Shown piece after piece: positions 1-12,300 of a stretch of 64,000 nucleotides of DNA. Origin of the DNA: Tenrec ecaudatus (lineage: Eukaryota > Chordata > Mammalia > Afrosoricida > Tenrecidae); the NCBI RefSeq assembly GCF_050624435.1, contig NC_134547.1:29126419-29190418 (forward strand). The letters are read 5' to 3'. How positions within the stretch are numbered: position 1 is the first letter of the stretch; each line of letters opens with the position of its first letter. Under the pieces are notes generated by a model. That model had not been told where the DNA came from. It ran no database searches and was given only the letters and a program-made list of their open reading frames with translations. The position numbers and the translations under genes were made by a program.

Positions 1-721
1 CCCGTGTTTAATATCACAACAGTGTCTGCAGCATTTTTCCAGAGCAGGAAACAAAATTTCACAGCTGCACACTGTTCTCTTAAATTAGCCGTCACAAAAA
101 AAATGAGGTTTAAGCGAAACTGCTTTTATGAAACAATTCACTGTAACCAGACAGCACCTTCCCAGGAGACGGCACTGGGTGCACTAAATCAGAGCGAGTT
201 GCTCAATGTTCACCTGCAGGGAAAACATGTGCACTATGAAAGCTCTACCCAGCGGAGCTTTTTGAGTACCCCTCATACATTTTGTGAAATAGGATGTTAT
301 GCAGTGTTGTACTAGTTCCCACCAAAATCCATTCTTAAGTAATCAGAAAGCCTGTTTTATTAAAACTTCATGGGGTGGGGAAACAGGAGAAAGAGGACAA
401 AACTGTTATCATGGGGATTACAATCAATGTCAGGAAACAAAATGTGTATGAAATGTTGAATGGAGAGCCAATGTACTCCATAAACCTTCACCCAAATCAC
501 AATAAAAAGGGTTCTGGAAGAAAAAAAGACCCCAAATCCAAAATATTTTCAAAAGATACTTTATTCAAGCTTCCATTGGGACAAAGACAAATCATCTGGA
601 TGGGGGGATTCCTCAGCAGGAGGCAGAATGGTGTCCAAATGATTCATTATCGATGAATCAGGCAATTCTAGATGATGGAAAACAAAGGAAATCTTTATAA
701 AATCTTGATTGGTGGCAGACA
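1..721. other. upstream flank, no gene seen
   Basis: No exon-like conservation, splice pattern or recognisable repeat is apparent to me. Short open frames here look random. In human the gene upstream of RHPN2 is GPATCH1, divergently transcribed; none of it is recognised in this window. Confidence 0.5.
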
Positions 722-1270
722 TAGTTACATAGTCTGGTGTTAATTTGGGACATGAGAGGATTAAGAGTGAAGGGGTGGAGTCTAGTCTGTCAATCAGGTC
801 ATAGCCAATGAGACCTCTGTGGGCATGGCCTTCTCCTGAGGATTCTGGGAACTCCTGTGTTTTCCTCCTGCTCACTCCCTGGGAGACATTGCAGCTGACA
901 AGACCCCTGGAACTGTGCCTGTGCCCTGAGCTGGAGAAGCCACATGGACCAACCCTGATGCAGAGAACCCTGGACCTGGAGGCCACGTAGAGACCCCTGC
1001 CAGCACTGAAATGCTTACAGCACTACTGGATCCAAAGACTTTCTACCCCTTGGCCTGTGACTGTCCTGCATTCAGTGTCATTGCATGTGTCTCATGACTC
1101 TGAAGAGGACTTTATAGATTGGTATCAGACATCTGGGTTAATATCAGACTTATGGGTTTGGCCTGGACTGGGTTGGGGATACTTTCTTAATGTACCCTTC
1201 ATATAAAACTGCATCTTATGCACAGATGAGTTTCTATGGATTTGTTTCACTAGTCCACCCGGACTAACAC
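722..1270 (+). mobile_element. ERVL-type solo LTR, MLT2-like, degenerate
   Basis: It shares with 39013-39417 and 53993-54500 (both reversed) a central motif gtcaatcaggtca and a terminal part resembling gtttctctagtccacccgactaacac. MLT2-type ERVL LTRs have this layout. It is non-coding, with no internal retroviral region next to it. Confidence 0.55.
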
Positions 1271-1272
1271 AC

Positions 1273-2505
1273 CATGGATGCTGGACTACAGATTTAGGAA
1301 AAGCAACAAGGTTGTGATGTCTATACAACTGCAGATTACACAGCAAAGTGTATGGAGCTGGCTCTGGAGCCCTCCCACTACCTGGCTGGTAGTGACATGA
1401 TGGACAAAGAGTGTGACTCAGCACCATAGGGCCCTGGCATTCTCAACTCCCACTACATTCCACTCATGCGAGTCCCCTAGGGCAGGGCTGCCCCTCCCTG
1501 GGGCTAGATTGGGAAAATTGTAAGCTACTTTCAAATACACTCTGCCTCAGGGCAAAGCTGTGGCTGTGGCCATATTGCTGGGTAATGCTCAGAAAATATT
1601 TAACATCAAGACTCGAGTCAGAGACTACTGTAAACTGCTTTAAAATATGAGCTCTAACACAAAGATTAAAAACAAGAGTTTAGGGGGGTATTGAGTTGAT
1701 GTCGATGATGGTGGGATAATTTGAAAAGGCTATCTATGATGGTGGTATAACACAAAGTGTAATCAAAGGCACTGAATTATACAAGTAGAAGTTGGGGAAC
1801 TAGAGAATGTTTTATTGTGCATACTTTTTCACAATTAAAAAATACATGAATAACAATGAGTACAAGAAAGAAAATGTTCTGGAATATGGGGACAATTGTA
1901 CAATTCTTCTTGATGTAATTGAATTATTGAATTGTATGACATGTGAATGAAGTGCTAATAAAACTATTAAAAATCAAAACAGAGAAATTATTTTCCTAGA
2001 TAAAACCCTAGAGCAAGATCCCCCGGATCCTGGAGGCTGAACTTGCAGGGTGTGCGGCTGGGCTGGAGGTACGTACAGTAACAGGTGGATGGTGACTTTA
2101 AACCTGGTCAGAGGGGCCAGGAAAGTCAGGGTGGGGGAGTGGGCTGGATTAATGTTTGAGGGAACCCAGATGGAGAGTGGCGCCCGATTCTGGGAGTGGA
2201 TGGCAGTGGGGGGCCACGTACATGCAGCTACTTGCTCATTAGATGCAGCCTCAATACCCAAGTCTACTTATCCTGGAGCAGACAAGCACCCTGGGCCTGG
2301 AGGGGGCGCCCGAGCAGAGCTGCCCAAGCACAGCGCTACTCTGAGGAGAAGGGAGGAGGCTTAGGATTCGGTATGCCCTGAGCCTCCTTCCTTTGGGGAT
2401 TGGGGGCATGAAAACCTTTAGGGGAAATAATAATTCAAAAGATGTTTCCCTTAAAAAAATAAACAAACCAAACCTCATTGTGACAGAATAGACTCCTTAA
2501 GGAGG
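1273..2505. other. flank segment without gene
   Basis: Outside the LINE-like piece at 1570-1978, this is G/C-rich unique-looking sequence with no recognised gene. A 7-bp inverted repeat (gactcct/aggagtc) sits at about 2490-2508, next to the retroposon that follows. Confidence 0.4.
1570..1978 (+). mobile_element. LINE-like 3' end, family X copy 1
   Basis: It is about 75% similar by eye to 40403-40905 over its length, including the shared segments acaattgtacaa and aagtgctaataaaac. It ends ctattaaaaatc followed by an A-rich stretch, like a 5'-truncated LINE 3' UTR. The family is not recognised by name. Confidence 0.6.
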
Positions 2506-2511
2506 AGTCTA

Positions 2512-3640
2512 ATTTTTAAAAATCCTTTTATTGGGGGCTCTTACAGCTTTTATCACAATCCATACATCCATTGTGTCAAGCACATTTGTATATATGTTGC
2601 CATCATCACTTTCAAAATATTTCCTTTCTACTTGAACCCATGGTATCAGCTCTTCATTTTTCCCTCCCTCCCCTTCCCTCCTTTATGTACCCTTGATAAA
2701 TGATAAATTATTATTAGTTTCATATCTTACATCATCCACAGTCTCCTTTTACCCACTTTTCTGTTGTTCGCCCCACTGAGGGATGGGATGGGGTGGGGTT
2801 ATATGATTATTGTGATCGGTTTACCCTTCCCCCCCCACCCTCCTGGTATGGCTACTCTTATTATTTATTGGTCCTGAGTTTCTAGATTCCCTGTGTTGTC
2901 AGCTCTTATCTGTACCAGTGTACATGCTCTGGTCTAGCTGGCTTTGTAAGGTAGAATTGGGCTCATGGCAGTGGTGGTGGTGGTGGGGGAAGCATTAAAG
3001 AACTAGAGGACAGTTGTATGTTTCATCAGTGCTATACTGCAGCATGACTGCCTCTCTCCTCCCCACAACCCTTCTGTAAGGGGATGTCTGATTGTCTACA
3101 GATGGGCTTTGGAGCTCCACTCGCCCTCCCCCTCATTCACATGGATATGATTTTTTTGTTCTGAGTTTTTGATGCCTGATACCTGATCCCATCTCCCATT
3201 GTCTCCTCATGATCACACAGGCTGGTGTGCTTCTTCCATGTGGGCTTTGTTGTTTCTCAGCTAGATGGCCACTTGTTTATCTTCAAACCTTTAAAACCCC
3301 AGACACTATATCTTTTGATAGCTGGGCACCATCAGCTTTCTATACCACATTTGCGTGTGCACCCACTTTGTCTTCAGCAATCGTGTAGGGTAGGTGAGCA
3401 TCACAGAATGCCAGGTTATTAGAACAAAGTGTTCTTGTGTTGAGGGGGTACTTGAGTAGAGGCCCAATGTCCATCTGCTACTTTACTACTTAACATATAA
3501 ATATATGTACATAGATCTATTTCCATACTGTTATGTATAAATGTATTTACATATGTACATGCCTGTATGTAGACCTCTATAACTGTCCTTTGCCTTCTAG
3601 TTCTTTCCTCTACTTCCTTTTACTTAATATATAACTATAT
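2512..3640 (-). mobile_element. lineage-specific retroposon (AATAAAATGATT family), copy A
   Basis: The + strand starts with a T-rich tail then ttttattgggggctc, the reverse complement of a polyadenylation-signal end. It shares long blocks with copies at 19566, 24690, 35784, 36605 and 48640, e.g. gtgcttcttccatgtgggc and gatagctgggcaccatcag. It has no coding frame. It looks like the long 3' UTR of a 5'-truncated non-LTR element. Confidence 0.8.
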
Positions 3641-3670
3641 GTACATAGATCTTATCAGAGCAGATAGTTT

Positions 3671-3752
3671 TACCCCTCTGAGCAGCTGGTGTTTTGAATC
3701 ACCAATCTTGAAATCAGCAGTCCAATGCTTAACTTGCTGAGGAGACCACAGA
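3671..3752 (-). mobile_element. AfroSINE fragment
   Basis: It is the tRNA-like head only, reversed, and diverged, with gagcagctggtg and cagcagtccaatgcttaac. Confidence 0.55.
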
Positions 3753-3858
3753 CCTATATTTGGTCCTATGGACACTGCCTGGAGCACTTTAAGAGACATC
3801 TGCCTGTAGCAAGTAGGCAAAAACAACAGCAAGAACAACTGCTAGGCATAGGAAGTAA

Positions 3859-4050
3859 GAGCCCTAGTGGTAGAGGGGGTTATCAACACATTGGGTTGAG
3901 AACTGCAAGGTAAGCAGTTCCAAACCACTAGCTGCTTCATGGGACAAAGAGGAGGCTTTCTACTCCTGTAAATAATTGCAGTCTCAGAAACCCACAGGGG
4001 TGGTCCAGTTGTGTCCGGTAGGGTGGATGTGGTTGTTTGTTTGTTTAATG
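3859..4050 (+). mobile_element. AfroSINE
   Basis: The head gagccctagtggtagag, the middle aaaccactagctgcttc and the block tctcagaaacccacagggg are all present. It trails into a TGTTTGTTTG tail. Confidence 0.85.
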
Positions 4051-5610
4051 CATGTGAGGGCATTTCACAGCTGGGGGAGCTGAGCCCACTGGGATAGAAG
4101 AGGCAGAGCATGCTGAGCCTGGGCTGTCCTTTGAGTGGTGCTCCTCCTCTGAACAATTATGACCTTGATTTCCTTCTATGTTTAATTTTCCCCCTTAAAT
4201 TGAGTCAATGCTTTATTTTAAATTTAATTCACTTAAAGTTTACCCTATAATTTCTGCATTTAATTGGCAAATTTTATTGAGTCTCCAGAGGCCAGTGGCC
4301 CCCTTTCTCCCCCTTCCTCCCTTGTCAAGGAGCAGACTTTAGGAAATGGAACCTGTGTTTCATAGGGAATAACTACAGAGAGCCTGGGATGGCTAAGAGC
4401 TGGCTTCAGCCCCATGGCAGATTCTACCATCTTGGTAGGGAAGTTGTCCTCAGTTGATATTTCCTTTTCTTTTTCATGTCTCTCAGGGATTCCCACACCA
4501 GCCTTTTGTAAGGAGTGGGATTCATCAGCTTGTGCCTACTTCCTCCTGGGAAAAACACCCCCAATAGGGCTGGCAAAGGGGGAGGAACCTGTAGCTGTCC
4601 TGCTGACTCTCATGTCCTGATTCCAGTGGGATGAGAGCTTTGGGCCTCAGCCCAAGGGAGATGAGCCTTTCATTAGCATGTCCAGAGCTGGTCTCTCTGA
4701 CCTTGCCTCCAGGAGTAACACTCAAGATGGCTCACCAGGGCTAGCCCACGTCTGACACAGACAGGTGCCCCTTCTCGTGGGTGTTTAATAACATGCTATC
4801 GACTTGCTCTTTCTTTTAAATAAAAGAAGTAGGCTCAAGCTGATAACACTGTCTGGTCATGTTAAATAACAGAGTTTGGCTTTCACTAAACACACTCTCC
4901 CCACCCCTGATTTTTCTTTATTTTATTATTGAAAACCTCGAACATAAAGCATACCCCAATTTAACAGTATCTACATGTGATACTGATTTATATTCTTCAC
5001 GTTGGACAGTCATTTACAATTTGGAATTCATTTATGACCTTTGAGTCAAGGGAATTTCCGAAACACCTGTCCTAGTGCTGAGTCTTAGAAAAACATTTTG
5101 TCTTGCAGTGTGTGTGTCTGGGCTGACAGAAGTGTCCAGGTCTTGCGTCCGCAGTGACAAGATGAATTTGGGGACCTTTAAAAGGCTACTGATACTTGGT
5201 TGATGCACAATGTTCTATTTTATGTCTTGAATAGCACCTAATACCACTGGCATCCTCCCCCCTTGGCCGGTCCCCCCCCCCCTTTTTGGTTTGTTTTAAA
5301 GTAGATTGTGTTCTGTTCTACCTGCAGCACCTATAGACAGGGGCTCCCCTTGTCTGGGAGTGGGCAGCAGAGGGACAGTGACTGCATGACCAGGACCTCC
5401 AGGCGGTGATGGAAGAGGCCAAATGGCGGGCAATGGGAGCAGTACTACCTTCTGTTAGGCTTTACACTTGGGGACTCTTCAGGTCAGTTAGGGGTGAGAT
5501 GAGACAAGCGAGAGGCCAGGCCATTAGGGGAGCTTTCCTTCCCTCAGTGGGTCCCCATCCTCCAGCTGGTTTTTCTTCAGGTAAGGGTTTTAATGTACAC
5601 TTTTGTCCCA
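4051..5610. other. flank segment, nothing recognised
   Basis: The sequence is of mixed composition with a pyrimidine-rich stretch and a C-run near 5262-5282. No exon, RNA gene or named repeat is recognised. Confidence 0.4.
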
Positions 5611-5611
5611 A

Positions 5612-5690
5612 CACAGGAGTTTCAAAAAGTCTGTGGGAAATGTTCGTTATATTTTAATTCCAATTTCCCCACGAAACTGTTGAAGCTCCC
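5612..5690. mobile_element. mariner-like MITE (palindromic, about 78 bp)
   Basis: Left end ggagtttcaaaaagtctgtg pairs with right end cgaaactgttgaagctccc as imperfect inverted repeats around a short core. The 'caaaaagttcatggaa' type ends resemble small mariner-derived MITEs found in several mammals. No TA duplication is preserved. Confidence 0.6.
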
Positions 5691-6046
5691 TGGCTCACTC
5701 AATGAGTGTAATTGGGCCCATTTTACTTGGAGACAGGGGCTTTGGACAGGTGGGATCCACAAACCCCAGTCCCTCTGCCTTCGTCAACTCCAATCGGCCT
5801 GCTTCCCCTAGCCAAATCGCTCGGTGCTTCGGAGGCATCTGGAACGCAGCCGGTGTCCCTTCTAGTCAGGATCCGACGCTCTCGTCGCTCCCGGGTCGTG
5901 GCATCTGGCCTGATCGCTGTCCCGCGGTGTCCGCAATCCTCTAGAGGGGCCAATTACACCCGCGCTCCGCACCTGGAGCCCCGTCCAGCGGCGCCGCGGG
6001 GGTGGGTGCGGGCTGCTGAAATACCCAGGTAAGGTCGCAGAGGCTG

Positions 6047-6078
6047 CGAGTGGGCGAGTGGGCGAGTGGGCGAGCGGC
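6047..6078. repeat. 8-bp tandem repeat in the promoter
   Basis: The unit gagtgggc is repeated about three and a half times, ending in a gagcggcc variant. It lies roughly 240-270 bp before the ATG, just upstream of the CCAAT box, so its copy number could vary promoter spacing. Confidence 0.8.
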
Positions 6079-6317
6079 CCGCCCCGGGGCCCGGTCGGCT
6101 CGGCTTTGGCCAATCCGGGCGCCGGGGCGGGCGAGGGGCGTGGTCGGTGGGGGCGGCCCCAGGGACCTCGGGGCTCGGCCTGGGGGCCCGCTGGCGGGAA
6201 GGGGGAGGGTCAGGGGCGGGGTGATGGGGCGGGGGCGGGGCGAGGGCGGGCCCGCGCGTCCTCCTCCGCTGGCTGTGGCCGGAGCGTCAATCCTCGCTCC
6301 GCGCCCGCGCCGCCAGC

Positions 6318-6386
6318 ATGACCGACGCGCTGCTGCCCGCTGCTCCGCAGCAGCTAGAGAAGAAGGGCGACGGCTACTTTCGGAAG
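6318..6386 (+). CDS. RHPN2: RHPN2 coding exon 1 (residues 1-23)
   Basis: The ATG at 6318-6320 has A at -3 (gccagcATGa), a fair initiation context, and opens the conserved start [10 protein letters not shown]. The exon ends in codon phase 0 after FRK at a gtgagc donor (6387). It sits inside a CpG island, as expected for a first exon. The 5' UTR start cannot be fixed from sequence alone. Intron 1 that follows is 21,553 bp. Confidence 0.95.
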
Positions 6387-9300
6387 GTGAGCGACTTGGG
6401 GTGGGCCCGCGGCCTCCAGACCTCCTTCTCCCAAGGATGAGGAGGGAGCTGCGGGTGTGCACGGCGCCCGGGGCGTCCAGGCCGGGGCGGCGAGCGGTTA
6501 CGCGCTGGCCTGGTGCGGACGTGGCGGAGGGTCGGGGGCGCGGGGTACGGCGAGCGGCGCCGTGCTGGGCGGCCCTGAGCAGGTGCTGGCGCCGCTTCGC
6601 GGCCGAGGATGGGCTGGGGACACTCGGGGCCGCTCCGCTCAGGTGCAGTCGGGGACTGGCGGGCGCACCTGCGGGCCGGAGAACACGGTGCACGGGGTCG
6701 CCCTGGCCCCCGATTGCGCGTGCGTAGGGGAGGGATCGGTTATTAGCTGCGCTCGCACCTTCAGTCTCACGGCGGGCGCGGGGCTCCCACCACAACTTCC
6801 ACCCGAGCGCTTGGGGGGCCGGGCGCAAGTGACGAGGGAGGACTACCTTGAGCGGGTCAGCCTTCTCATTTTCCCTCCAAAATGCTTCCAGTGTCCTCCT
6901 CTCCCGGCGTCCGTCCGTCCGGCCCCGCCCCTGCCCTTAGACATCCTGGAGGGGACCTGAGCGCCTGAGCGCCGGAGCCTCTCCTTTCTGCTAAAGCGGA
7001 TTTAACTGGTTGTCCCAGAGACGGGAGGGTGGTGAGTGCCGGCTCCGCGGTGCTTGGCACGCCCAGGTGTCCCTCCGTACACATTGCAGCCTCCCGCTCT
7101 GGAGAGGACACTAGGGCAACCGAGTCCCTTAAAAGTCACCCTGGCTCGCGGGGCAGGGGCAGGCTCGCCAGGCAGGGGCAGGCTCGCCTGGCTACAAAGC
7201 TTTTGCAGAGCGCCCCCCAACATCGACAGAGGTGGTGCTGAGGGTGATTCTAAGCCACTGACTTGAGTTCCTAGACAAATACTTCCTTTAGCACCCGCCC
7301 ACCCCCCACCTTCCCCACCCATGCCTCCGGGGTGACACCTTTCACACCTTTCTCCATTCAGCTCCTTGGAAAGTCTGAAAGTAGCCTTTGGAGTTCGGCC
7401 AAGAAGAGCTGGGTGGATAGAGAGATTGCTTTTTTATAACCGATATGTTTTTAATAACTGATATGACCCAAGGCAAAGGGTGTAATTACGAATAGGGAAG
7501 TGAAACTGTTTCCCACAGAACAATCAATTCTTAATTGTTCAGAGCTGAACATCGACCCAGTTGGTAAATGGCCTTGGCACCCTCTTCCCTGTGACTTGCC
7601 TTTGGGCTGTTGGCCACAGCTCAGGCACCCTGGCACAGCAGGGAGGGGGCAAGGGCTGTGGTCCGGAGGGGGAATCTGGAAACAGGTGACAACAGGGTGG
7701 GAAACATTCTTTTTGTCAAATTGTATTTAGTATTAATAAAGAAGGGGGTGATTTTAAGGTATATTTAAGTTCATAGATGTCATCATGGAATTACAGGAGT
7801 ATAACTTCTAATTATGTGTGGGGTTTGGGACAGAGGATCACAGGCCATGGGATTGTAGATGGAGGCCTGCCCAGGGAATGACACGGTTCTAGGTCCCCAG
7901 GACCCAGATGGCCACTCCCACAAAATTGCTCTGTGGCCTCCAGCGAGTTGCTGCCTCTTTCTGGGGCTGCTTTTCCACCTAGATTGCGTGCTTCCTTCAG
8001 TGGGACAGGTGGAGCTCCGGACCATAGCTGTACCTGGAGGGAAATGGGCCAAGCAAGGTGGGGGTCCCCTGTGAAGAGGATGGTTTTTCTGTGGGAGCTT
8101 CCAGGGAGCCCAAGGGAGCAGGGGGAACATGAGCTGTGGCAGATTTTTAGGTTGTTGGGCCGATTGACACTCACTTCATGAGAGAATTACAAGTGTAAAA
8201 TAAAATGAGTCGTCGAGTTACCAATAGAAGTTTTCATTTTTAAAAATGAGACCTTGTAAGGGCTCTGGTGGTATAGCAGTTAACCATTGGGCTGCTAACT
8301 TCAAGGTCAGGAGTTTGAAACCACCAGCAGCTTCTTCGGAGAAAGATGAGACTTTCTCATCTGGTAAAAAGTTAAACACAGGCTCTGCCACCCCTCCTGC
8401 TGCTGCTATTCTTAGGTGCCACCCTGTCTGTTACCGCTCATAGCAACCCTCTGAACAACGAGAGAAACACGACCTGGCCTCGCAGGTGATGTTTGAGCCT
8501 GTGGCTGCAGCCACTGTGTCAATCCGTCTTCTGGAAGGTCCTCCTTTTTGGCTGACCCTTTCAAAAACCCACAGGGCAGTTTCTACTGTGTCCTACAGGG
8601 TCACTCTGAGTGGGAACAGACTGCATGGCATTGAGTTTGGCTTTTCGGTTTTTAACTTTACCCAGTCTGATGTCTTGGGACACGGACGAGCCCCTCCTGA
8701 CAACATGTCCAAAGTACGTGAGATTGTCCTCGAGTCCTGCCAGCCGTGCTTCTTCCAATATGGATGTGTTGGTTCTGGCAGTCGGTGGCACTTCTGAGGA
8801 GGTGGGAAACAAAAAGGGCCTGGGCAAAGACAAGGAACCCTGGTGGCACAATAGTTAAGGGTTGGGCTGCTAACCGAAAAGGTCTTAGGTTCAAGCCCTC
8901 CAGCCTCTCAGGAGAAAGAGGAAGTGGTCTGCTTCTGGAAAGATTTACAGGCTCAACAGTTCTGTGACGCCAGTGGACGAAAGGGCAGAGGGTGTTTGGC
9001 CAAGGCAGTGTCAACAAAGAAGGGAAGAGCTAATGGGATAGGCTATGGCCCGGAAGGCATTTTTAACCTGCAACCTCTGGGTGGATGGTCATGTGACTCA
9101 CTGAGGTAGAGGGAGCCAGGAAGGGAGCTGGTGTGGGGATGGATGATTGGAGGCCCAGTGAGTTTGGCAGGTGAGTGGCCCCTTGGGAAGGGATTCCACA
9201 CCTGGCATCCTGAGAGCACCTGGAGGTGTCGCAGCATTGAGAACCAGTGGGGGAGGCATTTGGGACACCAAGTGGAATGAGAACCAGGGAGAGGGTCCTA

Positions 9301-12300
9301 GAGGTGACTGTGTCCTCTTCAGGGACTGGCAGAGAGGTGGGAGGCAAGCCAGGGGGTTGACAGTGTCTAGGACAATGAGAGGCGAGTCTTTGGGGTGGTG
9401 AGGTGTGGTGGATGAATCAGAGGAGCATGGGGCTGGGCTGCTGTCAGTCCTTTAGGGGCTGCTAGTGGAGAGCTAAGGAGCCTTGGTGGCTTAAGGGTTA
9501 TGGAGTTGGGCTGCTAACCTCAAGGTCAGCAGTTCGAAACCACCAGCCACTTATTGAGAGAAAGACAAGGCTTTCTACTCTGGTAAAGGATTACAGTCTC
9601 AGAAACCCACAGGGGCAGTTCTACCCTGTCATAGAGGGCTGCTATGAGTCAGCATCCGCTCGATGGGAGTGGGGATATTGGGGTTCTCTTTCTTCCCATT
9701 ATCTCGGTCATGCCTTTCTTTCCCTCCCTCTTTTCTTGAAATGCCATCAACTCCATTCATTACCAAGAGCATTTCCTGAGTGGCTGCCCGTGTCTGACCC
9801 CCATCAGGTTCTGGGCCACTCTCGGACTCGATTCAATGAGGCCTCTGTGGCCGTTGGCCTCATTTCCTGAGGTCCTGAGCTAGGCGGGGAATATGGGTTT
9901 TGTGGAAGTACTGAGATCATGTTTGAACAGCTTCTTTGGTGTAGTCCAGGGTGTAAAATGCGGGGCCTCCAGCTTCTCGGCTGAACTGTATTCATTGCCT
10001 AAAGTCTCTTCCTCCAGCCAGCCTGAACCCTTTATGTGTAAGGCAGTTAGTGATAGAGCAGGCCCCCTGGTAAATCAGTCTTTTGGGGGTTGTATGAGGA
10101 GCCCTCTGGCATAGTGGTTACACATTGGGCTGCTAACTGCAAGATCAGCAGTTCAGAACCACCAACTGCTCCACCGGAAAAGGACAGGGCTGTGTACTTC
10201 CATAGAGGTTCAGTCTCAGACACCCACAGGGGCAGTTCTACTCTGTCCTATAGGGTTGCTGTGAGTCAGCTGGACTCCTGGTCAGTGGGTTTGATTCTTC
10301 CTTTTTGTACAAAGCCAGAGGGCACAGCTCAACCCCAGGCTGCGTGTGGACCCCCCTGAGGGCTCGTCCTCCTGGCCTGGGCTCAGTGTGGGCTCTTCCA
10401 GAATCCAACCGACTACTCCTGGACTTAGGCAATAGCCCGTCTTTCCCTTTTGCCGTTTCCTCTGGCTTCTCCCCGGCTTTTATTTTTGTGCTTGGAAGAT
10501 GAGCAGATTGACACAAAGGGTCTGCGTGTCAGATTAATCTTCAGAGGATGGTTCGTGGACTGCAGCTACTCTTTGCCAACAGGGGTTGAATGCCCATCCT
10601 AGTGAAAGCCCTGGGCGAGCATGGGGCTGGTAGACTTTGAGACCTGGAATTGGGTAGCTTTCCAGGATCAGATGGTCCCCTCGGTCCCCTCTCTGCTGTT
10701 CTCTGGTTTGAAAACCCACAAGGTTTGAGGCCCAGAAAAAAAAGCAGCTGGAGAAAGACATTCCCACAGGCTGTTGAAAGGGGCTTTGCTGTGAGGCCCC
10801 ACCCCAAGTGGAAGATGAGAGTGTTGGACAGTACACAGTCCAGCATTGTCCCCTCTTCCTTCTTATCTCTGCCTCTCCATCCTCTGGGAACACTAATGAC
10901 CCCACATGAATTTAGCGCCATTGTTTTTACTCAATAGCTGAAGGAGGAGCTGTTTCTCTTTCCCAGAAATCTTGAGGGCAGCTGTACTGGGCCCCAAGGC
11001 TCATTGTGCCCCGTTTATGGTCTCTGTTTACTATGGGCTTCCTGGAGACTCCAGCTAAAAAGGAAAGAGAGCGCTCTTTCTTAACCCAGTAGCTCCTCCC
11101 TCGTTCCTTCTCCGTGCTGTACTCAACTAGTTGTGGTTGTTAGGGGTTGGCTTAGACGCACAGCAACCTAGCTCTGTGTCTGACAGAGCATCGCACTGGT
11201 GGGTCCTGCACCATCCCATTCATCTTAAAACCCAAACCATGCAGTCCATACGGACTCACAGTGACCCTGGGGACCCTTTTCCTTAGGGCTTCTGATAGAT
11301 TATAAGTCTTATGGGAACAGTTTCCTCTTTCCCCGGAAGGCCAATGGGTGGATTTGAACTATTGACCTTGTGAATACTAGTCCTATGTGTAACCCACTAG
11401 GCCACCAGGGCTCATTGCCATGGAGTCAATTCTGACTCATACGGACTCTACAAAGCAGAGTAGAATTACCCCAGTGCATTTCCGAGGCTGTCAATCTTGA
11501 TGGCCTTAGAAAGCCTCTACTGGGAGTGACTGGTGGTTTTAAACTATGGATTTGGCAGTTAGCGGCCCAATGCATAGGCCACAGTGCCACCAGCGCTCCC
11601 TCCCATTCTTCTTCATTTACTTACCATCAAATTGATGCCAACTCAATAGAGACCTAATAGGACAGGATAACATTGCCCCTTTGAGTTTTCATTACCGGAA
11701 CTCTTGAAGGAAGTAGAAAGTCCTGTCAGAGTGGTGGGTGGTTTCAAACTGCTGACCTTAATAGTTAGCAACCCAACTGGCCACCACTATGCCACCATTC
11801 TCCTCCTCATTCTTCTTAGTGGGGTCCAGTTCCACGTGAACGCCTTATGACCTCTGCATGTGGGCAAGTCATGTGCTGAGACTGGGCCCTGGAGTCTTCA
11901 GAGCACAGTGGCGGCTCATCAGCCCCAGGTGATGTCCCTCCAGCTGTCTGAACCCATTCCCTTCAGGCCTCGGGGGCATGGAGGAGAAGGGTGAAGCTTG
12001 GCCATGCAGCCTCTCCCTGTACCCAGCCATGCATGGTCTGAACTAGGTCATAGAGGCCAGGGTGGGTACAGGCTGAGCCTGACCTTGGGAAGGTCAGGTC
12101 TGCCTCTGCCAGGTTTCCCCAGCAGCCAAGAGGGTTTGCTTCACAAACATTTCTAAGTACTATGGGAAGCCAGCACCTAGTCCCAGGTGCCTCCGGAGAG
12201 TCAGCTTGATGAGCTAAAGCATTGTAAATGTCCCTTGTCTCCTGGGGCTATTGGGACTGGCCGCAAGACATCACCTGATGCTGTTGGGCATCACCTTAGC

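Larger units (their letters stand above)
5860..6760. promoter_or_regulatory. RHPN2: CpG island promoter of RHPN2
   Basis: A GC-rich, CpG-dense block surrounds exon 1, while flanking DNA is CpG-poor. It holds a CCAAT box in tggccaat at 6107-6114 and a run of GC-box (Sp1-type) motifs between about 6200 and 6255. There is no obvious TATA box, which suggests dispersed initiation. The transcription start is probably between about 6200 and 6317. Confidence 0.85.

Noticed and set aside
722..1270. Possible endogenous retrovirus with genes next to LTR-like sequence
   Set aside because: Only LTR-like segments are seen; no internal retroviral coding region lies between or beside them.
1..5860. Divergent upstream neighbour (GPATCH1 expected from human gene order)
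   Set aside because: No exon with its coding content is recognised; in human the gap is larger than the flank available here.
5941..6828. 295-codon open frame on the - strand and 225-codon frame on the + strand across exon 1
   Set aside because: They lie in the CpG island, where stop codons are rare. Composition is Pro/Arg/Gly/Ala-rich with no domain, and the real exon 1 is in a different frame.
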